DNA of 64,000 nt from Acidobacteriota bacterium (GTDB taxonomy: Bacteria; Acidobacteriota; UBA6911; RPQK01; DATIPO01), in the NCBI GenBank assembly GCA_035471785.1, contig DATIPQ010000040.1, positions 1 through 64,000 on the forward strand, written 5' to 3'. Shown here piece after piece: positions 14,587-23,150 of the stretch (positions are counted from its first letter, which is position 1; the number at the start of each line of letters is the position of its first letter). The notes beneath the pieces were generated by a model, which saw only the letters and a program-made list of their open reading frames with translations, was not told the DNA's origin and did not search any database. The translations under genes were made by a program, and so were the position numbers.

Positions 14587-15684
14587 ATGCGATTACTAAA
14601 CGACCGATCAGGACTGAGGCCGGCAACCTTCTGGCTGGCGCTGCTGACCTTCACTACAGGATTCGCTTGCTGGAGCGTCGCCCAGTCTGAGCAGCCGGCC
14701 CCGATGCCGGAGAATCAGCAACCCATCCGGGTCGAAGCCCAAACGGTGCGGGTGCCTGTAGTGGTCTTGAAGGACGAGGACGGCGAGACACGCCTTGTCA
14801 CCGACCTCGGCCGCGACAACTTCATCGTCTATGAAGACGGCCAACGCCAGGAGGTCACCAGCTTCACCCGGGGAACCGAGGAGCCCCTGACGATAGTCTT
14901 GCTTCTGGAAGACAGCGAGACCGTCCAATACCTCAAACGCGAGGTCTACCGGCCCGCCGGCATGTTCGTCTCCCAAATCATGGGCAATGACGATTACGCC
15001 GCCATCATCGCCTTTGATCGCAAGCCTCACCTGCTCACCGACTTCACCCGCAATGAACAAGCCTTGCTCGACCAGGTCCGCGTGATCGCCCGCAACCCGC
15101 CTGCGCTGAGCGAGGGGGCCCTCTTCGACGCCGTCAAGTTCACGCTGGTGGGCGGCGTTCTGGATAACGTCCAGTACAAAGGCCTGGCCAATGTGGAAGG
15201 CCGCACGGCCGTGCTTCTCATCGCCTCGGGCATCGACGGCTTCAGCCGCATCAACTACGGTCAAGCCCGCCGCATCGCCGCTAATTCAGGCGTTCCCATC
15301 TACGCTCTTGGAGTCGGCGAAAGCCTCTTCGTCCGCTACTCGCAATACATGAGCGGGGCTCAGAGAATCAGATTCCGCCAGGCCCAGAATCAACTGCGGG
15401 TGCTGGCCGAGGAGTCGGGAGGCCGCTTTTACAGCGTGCGCTTTCAGGGCGCCTACGACAGCGTCCTGGAGTCCATCGCGGCCATGCTGCGCTTCCAGTA
15501 CACCCTGGGCTACCTGCCGACCCGTCCTCTGACAACCGACGAAGACGAGGTGGAACGAAAAATCAAGGTCCTAGTCGATTTGGACGGAGACGGACAGCCG
15601 GACGAGGATGGCGTCGAGTTGCAGTACCGCCAGAAATACTGGATCGGCGAAGAAGTCGAATACCTTCCCACCAGTTCCCAATAA
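14587..15684 (+). CDS. Secreted VWA protein, 'VWFA-related acidobacterial domain' type
   Basis: 365 residues from the ATG at 14587; a TTG at 14557 in the same frame is an alternative. A signal peptide (TFWLALLTFTTGFACWSVAQ) is followed by the stereotyped strand block VRVPVVVLKDEDGETRLVTD and NFIVYEDGQRQEVTSF found in this acidobacterial family. The VWA domain then follows: LTIVLLLEDSETV replaces the MIDAS DxSxS with a degenerate version (DSETV), so metal-dependent adhesion is uncertain. The C-terminus has LRVLAEESGGRFY and the typical FQYTLGYLPTR ending. The role is unknown; it is probably periplasmic. The M48 protease gene starts 12 bases after its stop, implying an operon. Confidence 0.88.
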   Translation: MRLLNDRSGLRPATFWLALLTFTTGFACWSVAQSEQPAPMPENQQPIRVEAQTVRVPVVVLKDEDGETRLVTDLGRDNFIVYEDGQRQEVTSFTRGTEEPLTIVLLLEDSETVQYLKREVYRPAGMFVSQIMGNDDYAAIIAFDRKPHLLTDFTRNEQALLDQVRVIARNPPALSEGALFDAVKFTLVGGVLDNVQYKGLANVEGRTAVLLIASGIDGFSRINYGQARRIAANSGVPIYALGVGESLFVRYSQYMSGAQRIRFRQAQNQLRVLAEESGGRFYSVRFQGAYDSVLESIAAMLRFQYTLGYLPTRPLTTDEDEVERKIKVLVDLDGDGQPDEDGVELQYRQKYWIGEEVEYLPTSSQ

Positions 15685-15696
15685 GAGAGTAAAACC

Positions 15697-17154
15697 ATGT
15701 TACGTAGATTCAATTTCAGAAAAGCGACAGCCGTCCTGATGCTCATCCTCTTTCCCGTCTACAGCCCGCTTTCCCTGTTGTTGGCGGGCTCGGGAAAGCA
15801 AGAGGCCGCCCCTTCGGCGGAGGACCTGCGCCAGTATCTGGACCGGTCTTACCTCGAACTCTTCAGGAATGCGCCTGAATGGAACTTCCCTCAGCGCCCG
15901 CTGGAGGAACTCGAAGAGCGGTTGGAAGATGAAAAGGACCGCGAAAAAGACCGCCTCGAAGACGAAAAGGACCGCATCGAGGACGAGATCGACAACGCTC
16001 AAGAGCAGCTTGAGGACATGAACCGCAACACCGAGGAGACGCCGCAGGCTTCCGAAAAACGGCACCGGCTGCACTGCAAGATTCAGCATCTGCGCAAGGA
16101 ACTCAACGAGATCGAATTAGCCCTCGACCAAGGCTTGGACGTCAGATACGACAACAAAAAAGCCAAGGTCAAGGTCCTCAGGGAATGGCCCGAGGAGTAC
16201 CGCCAACTTCAAGCCAAGATCGAAAGCGGCGAGGTCGTGGAACGCAAGTTTTCCGCCTTCCGCGACATCGGTTTCCGCTCCGGGCCTTTCGAGAACCAGA
16301 AAGAGGACGTCGAGACCGGCCGCGAAGCGATTCAGCGGCTTAAAGAACGCGACCTTCTGCCGCCTGAAGTGGAAGATTCCGAGGTCATGTCCTACATGAA
16401 CGACCTGGCCAACCGCATAGCCCGCCATTCCGACTTGCGCGTCCCCCTCAAGCTGCACGTGCTGAAGAGCGAAGAGATCAATGCCTTCGCCCTGCCCGGC
16501 GGCTTCCTCTTCATCAACAGCGGACTGATCACGAAGGCCGAAAAGGAGTCCGAATTGGCCGGCGTGGTGGCCCATGAGATCGCCCACGCCGCGGCTCGTC
16601 ACGGAAACCGTCTCATGTCGGACGCGCAGATCGCCAACATCATCCTGCAGGCCGCCCAGGTGGCCGCCCTGGTTCTGACCGGAGGAGCCTCCTCCATCGC
16701 CACCTATTACGCGCTCCAGTACGGATTCGTGGGTTTGGGGTTGGTTCTCAACCTGACGCTGCTGGGAGTCTCCAGAGACTTCGAGGAGGAGGCCGACATA
16801 CTGGGCACCCAGTACCTGTGGGACGCCGGCTATGACACCTCTGGATTTGTCAGCTTCTTCAGCCGCATCGCCCAGGAAGAAGGCTACATCACCGGCCTGA
16901 GCTGGTTCCGCACCCATCCGCCCTTTTACAAACGCATGTCGGTGACGTTCCGCGAGATGACCATCCTTCCCGACAAGCAAGAGGTCATCGTCGACCGTCC
17001 CGCCTTTCATGAAATGAAGGAACGCCTGGGGCAGATCATCGAGGAGATGAGCGAGCAGGATAAAGACGCGCCCACCCTGAAACGCGTCTACAACTGCCCC
17101 CAGATGGAAGACGAGTCCGAGTCTGAAGCGGTCAGCACCACCGGAGCCTGCTGA
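15697..17154 (+). CDS. Secreted M48-family zinc metalloprotease with charged coiled coil
   Basis: 485 residues. A hydrophobic N-terminus (AVLMLILFPVYSPLSLLLAG) gives export. Residues about 60-150 are a highly charged coiled coil with repeats of EDEKDR and EDEIDN, which is unusual for the family. The protease domain starts near residue 215: FALPGGFLFINSGL precedes the zinc site HEIAHAAARHGN (HExxH, about residue 290), and the third ligand Glu is in FEEEADILGTQY. This is the BepA/Oma1-like arrangement for periplasmic quality control of outer-membrane proteins. It ends with a Ser/Glu-rich tail. It lies directly downstream of the VWA gene, so the two may act together. Confidence 0.92.
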   Translation: MLRRFNFRKATAVLMLILFPVYSPLSLLLAGSGKQEAAPSAEDLRQYLDRSYLELFRNAPEWNFPQRPLEELEERLEDEKDREKDRLEDEKDRIEDEIDNAQEQLEDMNRNTEETPQASEKRHRLHCKIQHLRKELNEIELALDQGLDVRYDNKKAKVKVLREWPEEYRQLQAKIESGEVVERKFSAFRDIGFRSGPFENQKEDVETGREAIQRLKERDLLPPEVEDSEVMSYMNDLANRIARHSDLRVPLKLHVLKSEEINAFALPGGFLFINSGLITKAEKESELAGVVAHEIAHAAARHGNRLMSDAQIANIILQAAQVAALVLTGGASSIATYYALQYGFVGLGLVLNLTLLGVSRDFEEEADILGTQYLWDAGYDTSGFVSFFSRIAQEEGYITGLSWFRTHPPFYKRMSVTFREMTILPDKQEVIVDRPAFHEMKERLGQIIEEMSEQDKDAPTLKRVYNCPQMEDESESEAVSTTGAC

Positions 17155-17447
17155 CACCATCCGCAGCCTGGCGAGGCGGTCATTGCCCGTCGCGGTGACG
17201 CCTTACGCGCCCGAGCGGCGCCCCTTTGCCGACATGCTCTTGGCCATGCGGCTCCTGGCGTTGCTCGGGCTTTTCTGCGTCCGCCGGCGAATCCTGCCAA
17301 GGGGCGGCATCCAGCCACTTCACACCGCCGCGGCCGTCGCCGCAGAGGATGCGCCTCCCCAAAAATGAACTTTTTCCCGTCCAGAGGGTCGAAGTCTCTA
17401 AGAAATTCTCCGCTGCCGCGTTATGCCCAGGAAAGGACGTAAAGGCC

Positions 17448-18002
17448 GTGAGAAGAGACCTCTCCCAGACACGCAAGTCCGATACTGATTGGATCGAGAA
17501 AGCGATTGAACGCTATCAAGAACGTCTGATACGTTACGCCTGGCGTTTGCTGGGAGACCCGGAGGAAGCCCGCGACGTGGTTCAGGAAGTCTTCTTCCGA
17601 CTGTGCCGGGAAGACCCGGCCCACCTCAACGGGCACTTGGCTCCCTGGCTCTACACCGTCTGCCGCAACCGCGCGCTGGACGTGATTCGAACCGAGAGCC
17701 GCTTCCGGGATGAGGACAAGCCCCTCGATCAGCACCCCGCCGGCGAACCTTCCCCCTTACGCCGCCTGGAGGTGCGCGAGGGGCTGTCCCAGGTGGAAAG
17801 CCTGCTGGAGAAGCTGCCCCGCCGCAAGCGCGAGGTGGTTCTGCTCAAATACGAGCATGGATTCAGCTACCGGCGCATCGCCGCCATCACCGGGCTCTCT
17901 GAAAGCAACGTGGGTTTCATCCTTCACACCGTTCTCAAAGACGTCCGCAGCAAGCTTGCTGCGCCTGCCTCGCCTCGACCGCAGATCCGGAGTGTTCAAT
18001 GA
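17448..18002 (+). CDS. ECF-type RNA polymerase sigma factor
   Basis: 184 residues from a GTG at 17448, preceded by GAAAGGA with good spacing; a longer open frame upstream lacks similarity. Region 2 is at residues 25-90 (LIRYAWRLLGDPEEARDVVQ, the core-binding and -10 contact part, then LAPWLYTVCRNRALDV), and region 4 is at about 115-175 (LPRRKREVVLLKYEHGFSY, then the helix-turn-helix RIAAITGLSESNVGFILH). It overlaps the next gene by four bases (ATGA); that gene encodes an anti-sigma-like N-terminus fused to a membrane-anchored VWA protein, the expected regulator. The target promoters are not visible here. Confidence 0.93.
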   Translation: MRRDLSQTRKSDTDWIEKAIERYQERLIRYAWRLLGDPEEARDVVQEVFFRLCREDPAHLNGHLAPWLYTVCRNRALDVIRTESRFRDEDKPLDQHPAGEPSPLRRLEVREGLSQVESLLEKLPRRKREVVLLKYEHGFSYRRIAAITGLSESNVGFILHTVLKDVRSKLAAPASPRPQIRSVQ

Positions 18003-20263
18003 ATAAATACGACGACCCCCGCCTGACCGCTTATATCCTGGGCGAACTTGAAGACGACCAACGACGGGAATTCGAGCGCCTGCTGGAGCAGGATGCCGGC
18101 TTGCGAGCCGAGCTGGAATCCCTGCGCGCCGCTTCCGACCTGCTCTCCCAGGAACTGGCCGATCCCCCTCAACTGCGGCTGGACCCGGAGCGCCGGGAAG
18201 AGATTCTGGAATCGGCGGCCCCCGACCAGCCCTGGTTCATCTTACGGTACCGGCAGGAGGCTATGGCGTTGGCGGCCTCTCTGGTCATAGCCCTCGGGCT
18301 TTTTGTAGCCCTGCCCTCGACTAAGGAGCCCGCGGGTGAGGTCGACGGCTTTCTGGACACAACCCAGAGCGCGAACTCCAACGAAGCCCGGCCTCCGGCT
18401 CAGGTAGCGGAACAGATGGCCCAGGAAGCCCGGCGCACGATCCCTGCCTCGGATGATTCCGCCCGCCCCTTTCCCCAGCGCCAGGATGAGAGGCGCATCG
18501 CCGAATCCCAGCCTGATCCTGCCAAACTGCGGACTGAGGACGAAGGAGATCGCCTGACAAGGAAGGTTTCTGCGCCCAGTGAGCCGAAAGCGGAGGAACG
18601 AGAAGCGGAGACGGCCCTTGACACGGCTGAACGGTTCCGTCAAGTGGTCCGCAAAAAGGACCAAGACTCGGCCTCGCTTTCGCAGCTCCCCGAGTCGCTG
18701 ATGGTCAGGCCTGTCGGTGGCCGGAGCTTCGACGGCCCCGTGGAAGTACGCGATCTCGCCTCCGGGGTAGTAGGAGGGGTGCCGGGCGGGATCATAACCA
18801 CACTGCCCGACTCGCCGCAGCCGGCCCCGGTCGACCGCGAGAGCTATTCCCACATCGAGGAAAACGCCTTCCAGAGGGCGGTGGAGAATCCGCTTTCGAC
18901 CTTCTCCATCGATGTCGACACGGCCTCTTATTCCAACGTGCGCCGCTTTCTCCAGGCGGGCCGCCGCCCGCCCCGCGACGCCGTGCGCATCGAAGAGCTG
19001 ATCAACTACTTCAGATACGAATACCCGCAGCCGTCCGGCCAGCATCCCTTCTCGGTCAACACCAGGCTGATGACCTGTCCCTGGCAGCCCCGGCACTATC
19101 TGCTCAGGGTCGGATTGCAAGGCTATAGCGTCGACGAATCGCAGCGTCCCGCCTCCAACCTGGTTTTCCTGATCGACACCTCGGGATCGATGGCTTCGCC
19201 CAACAAGCTGCCCCTGCTTCAGCAGGCCTTCCGCCTCCTGGCCCAGCGCCTCCGTCCTGAAGATCGGGTGGCCATCGTCACCTACGCGGGATCGGCCGGA
19301 TTGGTGCTTCCCTCCACTCCGGGCTCCCGCAGCGAGCAGATCGCGCAGGCCATCGAACGGCTGCGCAGCGGAGGCTCCACCGCCGGGGCCAGCGGCATCC
19401 GCCTGGCCTACCAGACGGCCCGCCAGCATTTCATCGAAGACGGAATCAACCGTGTGCTGCTGGCCACCGACGGCGATTTCAACGTCGGCATCAGCAGCGA
19501 GGGCGAATTGGTCGAGATGATCGAAGGCGAGCGCGAAAGCGGCGTCTTCTTGACCGTGCTGGGATTCGGCGGCGGCAACCTGCAGGACTCCAAGATGGAG
19601 CAACTGGCCAACCACGGCAACGGCCAGTACGCCTACATCGACTCCCTGCGCGAAGCCCAGAAGGTGCTGGTGGAAGACATGGGCGGCAGCCTCATGACCA
19701 TCGCCAAGGACGTCAAGATACAGGTCGAGTTCAATCCCCTGGAAGTCGGCGCCTACCGTCTCATCGGTTACGAAAACCGCCAGTTGCAGGCCCAGGATTT
19801 CAACGACGACCGCAAGGACGCCGGAGAGATCGGCGCCGGACACTCGGTCACCGCTCTCTACGAGATCGTCCCGGCGGGCCTTGAGTCCGAATTGCCCTCG
19901 GTGGACGGCCTGCGCTACCAGCGCCCCACGGTCCCCACGGCGGAGGCGGCCGCGGGCGAACTGGCCACCGTCAAGCTGCGCTACAAGCGTCCGCAGGAGA
20001 GCAGCAGCCTGCTCTTGCAAGAAATCGTCCCCGCCTATCCGCTGGACTGGCGTGCGGCTGACACCGAATCGCGCTTCGCCGCCTCGGTGGCCGTCTTCGG
20101 CATGCTCCTGCGCCAATCGCCCCACATGGGCCAAGCCGACTGGAACCTGGCCGACGAACTGGCCGGCTCATCCATCGGCTACGATCCCTACGGCCACCGC
20201 GCCGAGTTCCTCTCCCTCCTGCGCACCTCCAAGCACCTGCTGGCCCCGCCCCAAGGCCAGTAG
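17999..20263 (+). CDS. Membrane-anchored anti-sigma-like / von Willebrand factor A (YfbK-type) fusion
   Basis: 754 residues. Residues 1-70 look like the cytoplasmic anti-sigma region (LTAYILGELEDDQRREFERLL, the 'YxLGEL' pattern seen after sigma factor genes), but without an obvious zinc site. One membrane helix is at 88-106. A low-complexity periplasmic linker to about residue 280 follows, then the YfbK/VWA_N block (NPLSTFSIDVDTASYSNVRR), the VWA domain with an intact MIDAS DTSGSM (393-398), and a DUF3520 C-terminus (LPSVDGLRYQRP...FLSLLRTS). The start overlaps the sigma gene stop. By inference, the VWA part senses something in the periplasm and the N-terminus holds the sigma factor. Confidence 0.9.
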   Translation: MNKYDDPRLTAYILGELEDDQRREFERLLEQDAGLRAELESLRAASDLLSQELADPPQLRLDPERREEILESAAPDQPWFILRYRQEAMALAASLVIALGLFVALPSTKEPAGEVDGFLDTTQSANSNEARPPAQVAEQMAQEARRTIPASDDSARPFPQRQDERRIAESQPDPAKLRTEDEGDRLTRKVSAPSEPKAEEREAETALDTAERFRQVVRKKDQDSASLSQLPESLMVRPVGGRSFDGPVEVRDLASGVVGGVPGGIITTLPDSPQPAPVDRESYSHIEENAFQRAVENPLSTFSIDVDTASYSNVRRFLQAGRRPPRDAVRIEELINYFRYEYPQPSGQHPFSVNTRLMTCPWQPRHYLLRVGLQGYSVDESQRPASNLVFLIDTSGSMASPNKLPLLQQAFRLLAQRLRPEDRVAIVTYAGSAGLVLPSTPGSRSEQIAQAIERLRSGGSTAGASGIRLAYQTARQHFIEDGINRVLLATDGDFNVGISSEGELVEMIEGERESGVFLTVLGFGGGNLQDSKMEQLANHGNGQYAYIDSLREAQKVLVEDMGGSLMTIAKDVKIQVEFNPLEVGAYRLIGYENRQLQAQDFNDDRKDAGEIGAGHSVTALYEIVPAGLESELPSVDGLRYQRPTVPTAEAAAGELATVKLRYKRPQESSSLLLQEIVPAYPLDWRAADTESRFAASVAVFGMLLRQSPHMGQADWNLADELAGSSIGYDPYGHRAEFLSLLRTSKHLLAPPQGQ

Positions 20264-20392
20264 GTGCTGGAGAGGATAGTCAAGACTCCGCAGTGCGGGT
20301 TGCCCTCGGGCTTAAATCGAATGCGGCGAAGCTTCGACACGATCCGACTTGTGCCTCCTGCCGCCACATCGCCGATGCAGGCTTCATCGAAC

Positions 20393-20920
20393 TCAATCAG
20401 CAAGCCCGCTTCTGATTTCAGCGATTTCATCTGGATCGAGCGGGTCTGAGAAGTGCAGGAGGCGGTCGAGGATGTGGGTGGTGCCGAAGTATTCCTGGCA
20501 GCAGCCGAGATGCACGAAACCCCCGGGATTGAAACGCCCTTCCTCGTAGAAGGCCAGGCGGATGCGCCATGAGTCCTTGGCGATCATTTCGCTGCAACTG
20601 CGGCAGCGCGCCCGACCGGTGGGCGAGCGCTCCACCCCGTCGGCCCGCGGCAGGCGACGGTGTTCCACGCTCTCTTGGGCCACCTCGCGCAACCGCTTGC
20701 TGTCTTTGACCTCCGCCTCGGACTCCTGCAAAGCCTCCAGCAGCACCTCAGGCCGCTTGAATGCGCCGCAGTCGACGTGAAACCACACGGTCATGTCGGC
20801 GTCCTCGGCGTAGGGATTGGGCAGCCGCTCGCCCAGCCGCAACTCGTCTTTCTCGATCTTGCGGGCGCACCCCCTGCACTTGGCCCGCCCGCTCAACGCC
20901 GCTTCAATCGTGTGCTTCAT
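20393..20920 (-). CDS. Protein with two PARP-type zinc fingers
   Basis: 175 residues from the ATG at 20918-20920; a longer frame upstream has no similarity. Finger 1 has C15, C18, H48, C51 in SGRAKCRGCARKIEKDELRL...WFHVDC. Finger 2 has C106, C109, H137, C140 in TGRARCRSCSEMIAKDSWRI...FVHLGC. The C-x2-C-x(27-30)-H-x2-C spacing and the 'GRAxCxxCxxxIxKDxxR' signature are those of the eukaryotic poly(ADP-ribose) polymerase and DNA ligase III DNA-nick-sensing finger. No catalytic domain is attached. It may bind damaged DNA ends, but that is inferred from the family. It stands alone between the sigma/VWA operon and a 736-base gap. Confidence 0.8.
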   Translation of the reverse strand: MKHTIEAALSGRAKCRGCARKIEKDELRLGERLPNPYAEDADMTVWFHVDCGAFKRPEVLLEALQESEAEVKDSKRLREVAQESVEHRRLPRADGVERSPTGRARCRSCSEMIAKDSWRIRLAFYEEGRFNPGGFVHLGCCQEYFGTTHILDRLLHFSDPLDPDEIAEIRSGLAD

Positions 20921-21659
20921 TAGTCGATTAGAACACGCCAGTGGGCCTTGGGGAAAAGTCACCGGGTCCAAGAGACTGGCTCTCGCCCTCCGGATAGGTC
21001 AGCAATCCGCACGATGCTGCGGCTGACGACCCAAGCTTACGCTAATCGAGTCCGACCTATTCCCGCGGCGTGTACGCTTCGACGTGTGGCAAGGCCAGTT
21101 GCTTGCTACGCCATTTGGCGTTCCGCCAGCAGGCGTACCACCCCCGCCCAAACCGCTGTCTGCCGGTGGGTTCCTTACTTGCACCGAGTCCGCGGGCGAT
21201 CAGGTCTTGGGAGTGTAGGTTGTTCATGCCTTCTATAACGTTGTCAGAAGGTAGAACTGCGAAAACTCAGGACATTTTGCTTGAGAGAATGGGGACGAAG
21301 AGAAAGTGCGAGGTTCGATATGCGAAGTGCGAAGGGTCGCCACTTCGAAATTCGAATTTCGCAATTCGAACTTCGAATTGGCTCCTCAGGTAGGACTCGA
21401 ACCTGCAACCCTCCGGTTACCAGTCGGAGCCGGTCTGCCGGATACCGTCAATTCCCCACTTATTACCGCAGCGTGCCGGCTGGTAAAAAGCGGCTTTTAT
21501 GTATTACACTAGGCCGCGCAAATGCTGGAAAATCGGGGGCTTGCGCTTTTTTGTCGGTGCGGTCCCTGGTTGGAAAATCGACAGGCGGCCTAGCGCTCCG
21601 AGGGAGGCTGGGCGGCTGAGAGACATATTCGAGAGACGAGTGGAAAGGATGCGGAAGTG
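20921..21659. other. 736-base gene-free stretch with a tRNA-like relic and TTCGAA-rich repeats
   Basis: I find no convincing gene here on either strand. 21300-21380 is rich in short GCGAAGTGCGAAG and TTCGAA motifs that can fold on themselves. 21382-21456 is the antisense of a degenerate tRNA. The small frames here (for example one reading GRTRTCNPPVTSRS) are the usual artefact of translating a tRNA backwards. 21264-21280 (AGGACATTTTGCTTGAG) resembles 14487-14500 and could be the end of a lost insertion sequence. The composition and debris suggest a past integration site next to lpdA. Confidence 0.5.
21382..21456 (-). pseudogene. Degenerate tRNA-Thr(GGT)-like relic
   Basis: Read on the minus strand, the 3' part has a T-loop GGTTCGAGTCC, an acceptor-like CTGAGGA, then G and CCA. 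The anticodon loop CTGGTAA gives anticodon GGT, and a D-stem CGGT...ACCG pairs. The T-stem (GCAGG/CCTAC) and anticodon stem each have a mismatch, and the 5' acceptor strand (about GGGAATT) cannot pair with CTGAGGA. The 3' half is therefore conserved while the 5' end has been replaced, as left by integrases that use tRNA 3' ends. It is unlikely to be functional. Confidence 0.45.
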
Positions 21660-23075
21660 ATGGCAGAGACGTTGGAATTCGATGTGGTGGTTTTGGGCGG
21701 AGGGCCAGGGGGGTATGCGGCGGCGTTTCGGGCAGCGGATCATGGGCTCAAGACGGCGGTGGTGGAATTGCGCGAGAAGCCGGGCGGGGTGTGTGTATAT
21801 GAAGGGTGCATTCCCTCCAAGGCGCTGCTGCATATCTCCGAGCTGATCAACGAAGCCAAGCATGCCGGAGAGGTTTTCGGCGTCGAGTTCGGCAAGCCCA
21901 AGATCGATATCGACAAGGTGCGCGAATTCAAGGACAAGGTGGTCACCCAGATGACCGGCGGCGCCCAGCAGTTGGCCAAGTCGCGCAAGGTGGAATGGAT
22001 TCTGGGACGGGGCAGCTTCAAGAGTTCCGATGTGTTGGCCGTGGAAGACGAAGAGGGCAAGACGCGGGAAGTCAAGTACAAGCACTGCATCGTGGCCACC
22101 GGGTCGCGCTCGGCCATGGTCCCCGGAATCGAACTGGAGAGCGACCGGTTGATGACCTCCAAAGAGGCTCTGGAGTTGGCCGATGTCCCCAAGACGCTGC
22201 TGGTGGTTGGAGGCGGCTACATCGGGCTGGAAATGGGTTCGGTTTACGCCTCGCTGGGCAGCAAGGTGACGGTGGTGGAATTCATGGACAACATTCTGCC
22301 GGGCGTGGACAAGGACTTGGTGCGGCCCCTCAAGAAGGCCCTCGACGATCAATTCGAAGCCATCCACCTCAAGAGCAAAGTGACGGGCTTGAAAGAGGTC
22401 AAGGGCGGCATCGAAGTCGAGCTCGAAGGCGAGGTTGAGGGCAAGAAAAAGTTCGAGAAAGTGCTGGTGGCCGTGGGACGCAAGCCCAATTCCGAAGACA
22501 TCGGCCTGGACAACACCGAGGTCGAAGTCGACGACAAGGGCTTCATCAAGATCAACGACCGCTGCCGGACGTCCGATCCCAAGATCTACGCCATCGGCGA
22601 CGTGGCCGGAGAACCCATGCTGGCCCATAAAGCCAACCGCGAAGGCCTGGTGGCCGCCGACGTCATCGCCGGCGAACCTGCGGCCTTCGACAACGTGGCC
22701 ATTCCGGCGGTGGTCTTCACCGATCCTGAACTGGCCTGGGCGGGAATCACCGAGACGGAAGCCAAAGAAGAAGGCATCGAGATCGAAGTCCGCCGCTTCC
22801 CCTGGGCCGCCTCGGGACGCGCCCACAGCATCGGACGGCCCGACGGCGTCACCAAGATCATATTCGAGCCCGAGAGCGGACGCGTCATGGGCGTGGGCAT
22901 TTGCGGCCGGGGCGCCGGCGAACTGATCGCCGAGGGCACGCTGGCCATCGAGATGGCCGCCGTGGCCGAAGACCTGGCCGCCACCATCCACACCCACCCC
23001 ACCCTCTCGGAGACGATCATGGAAGCCGCCGAGTCCTTCATGGGACAGGCCACCCACATCTACCGCCGCAAGTAA
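21660..23075 (+). CDS. lpdA: Dihydrolipoyl dehydrogenase
   Basis: 471 residues from the ATG at 21660 (GTG at 21657 is in frame too), after GGAAAGG. FAD-binding motif VVLGGGPGGYAAAFRAA is at the N-terminus; the redox disulfide is in GVCVYEGCIPSK (C-x4-C). NAD-binding motif VVGGGYIGLEMGSVYASLG is in the centre, then IYAIGDVAGEPMLAHKA (second FAD contact), and the C-terminal dimer domain carries the active-site His-Glu in HTHPTLSETIMEA. It is the E3 component of the pyruvate and 2-oxoglutarate dehydrogenase complexes (or glycine cleavage). The neighbour acnA, 75 bases on, fits central carbon metabolism; no E1 or E2 genes are present in this window. Confidence 0.96.
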   Translation: MAETLEFDVVVLGGGPGGYAAAFRAADHGLKTAVVELREKPGGVCVYEGCIPSKALLHISELINEAKHAGEVFGVEFGKPKIDIDKVREFKDKVVTQMTGGAQQLAKSRKVEWILGRGSFKSSDVLAVEDEEGKTREVKYKHCIVATGSRSAMVPGIELESDRLMTSKEALELADVPKTLLVVGGGYIGLEMGSVYASLGSKVTVVEFMDNILPGVDKDLVRPLKKALDDQFEAIHLKSKVTGLKEVKGGIEVELEGEVEGKKKFEKVLVAVGRKPNSEDIGLDNTEVEVDDKGFIKINDRCRTSDPKIYAIGDVAGEPMLAHKANREGLVAADVIAGEPAAFDNVAIPAVVFTDPELAWAGITETEAKEEGIEIEVRRFPWAASGRAHSIGRPDGVTKIIFEPESGRVMGVGICGRGAGELIAEGTLAIEMAAVAEDLAATIHTHPTLSETIMEAAESFMGQATHIYRRK

Positions 23076-23089
23076 TCGAATCCTGATCC

Positions 23090-23121
23090 CGCGCCGGCCT
23101 GAGAGATCTGCCGCCGGCGCG
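23090..23121. promoter_or_regulatory. Strong hairpin between lpdA and acnA
   Basis: CGCGCCGGC (23090-23098) and GCCGGCGCG (23113-23121) pair perfectly over nine bases around a 14-base loop. There is no T-run after it (CATTTACC), so it is more likely an mRNA-stability, Rho-linked or attenuation element than a classical terminator. It lies 14 bases past the lpdA stop and 29 bases before the acnA start. Confidence 0.6.
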
Positions 23122-23150
23122 CATTTACCGTCTCTTAAGGGAGTTTGAAT

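Noticed and set aside
20188-20430. Minus-strand 80-residue ORF between the VWA gene and the zinc-finger gene
   Set aside because: It overlaps both neighbours, has no recognised motif and no ribosome-binding site.
21281-21619. Two ORFs reading GRTRTCNPP... and VGLEPATLRL...
   Set aside because: These are the well-known false proteins produced by translating the antisense of a tRNA; they overlap the tRNA-like relic.
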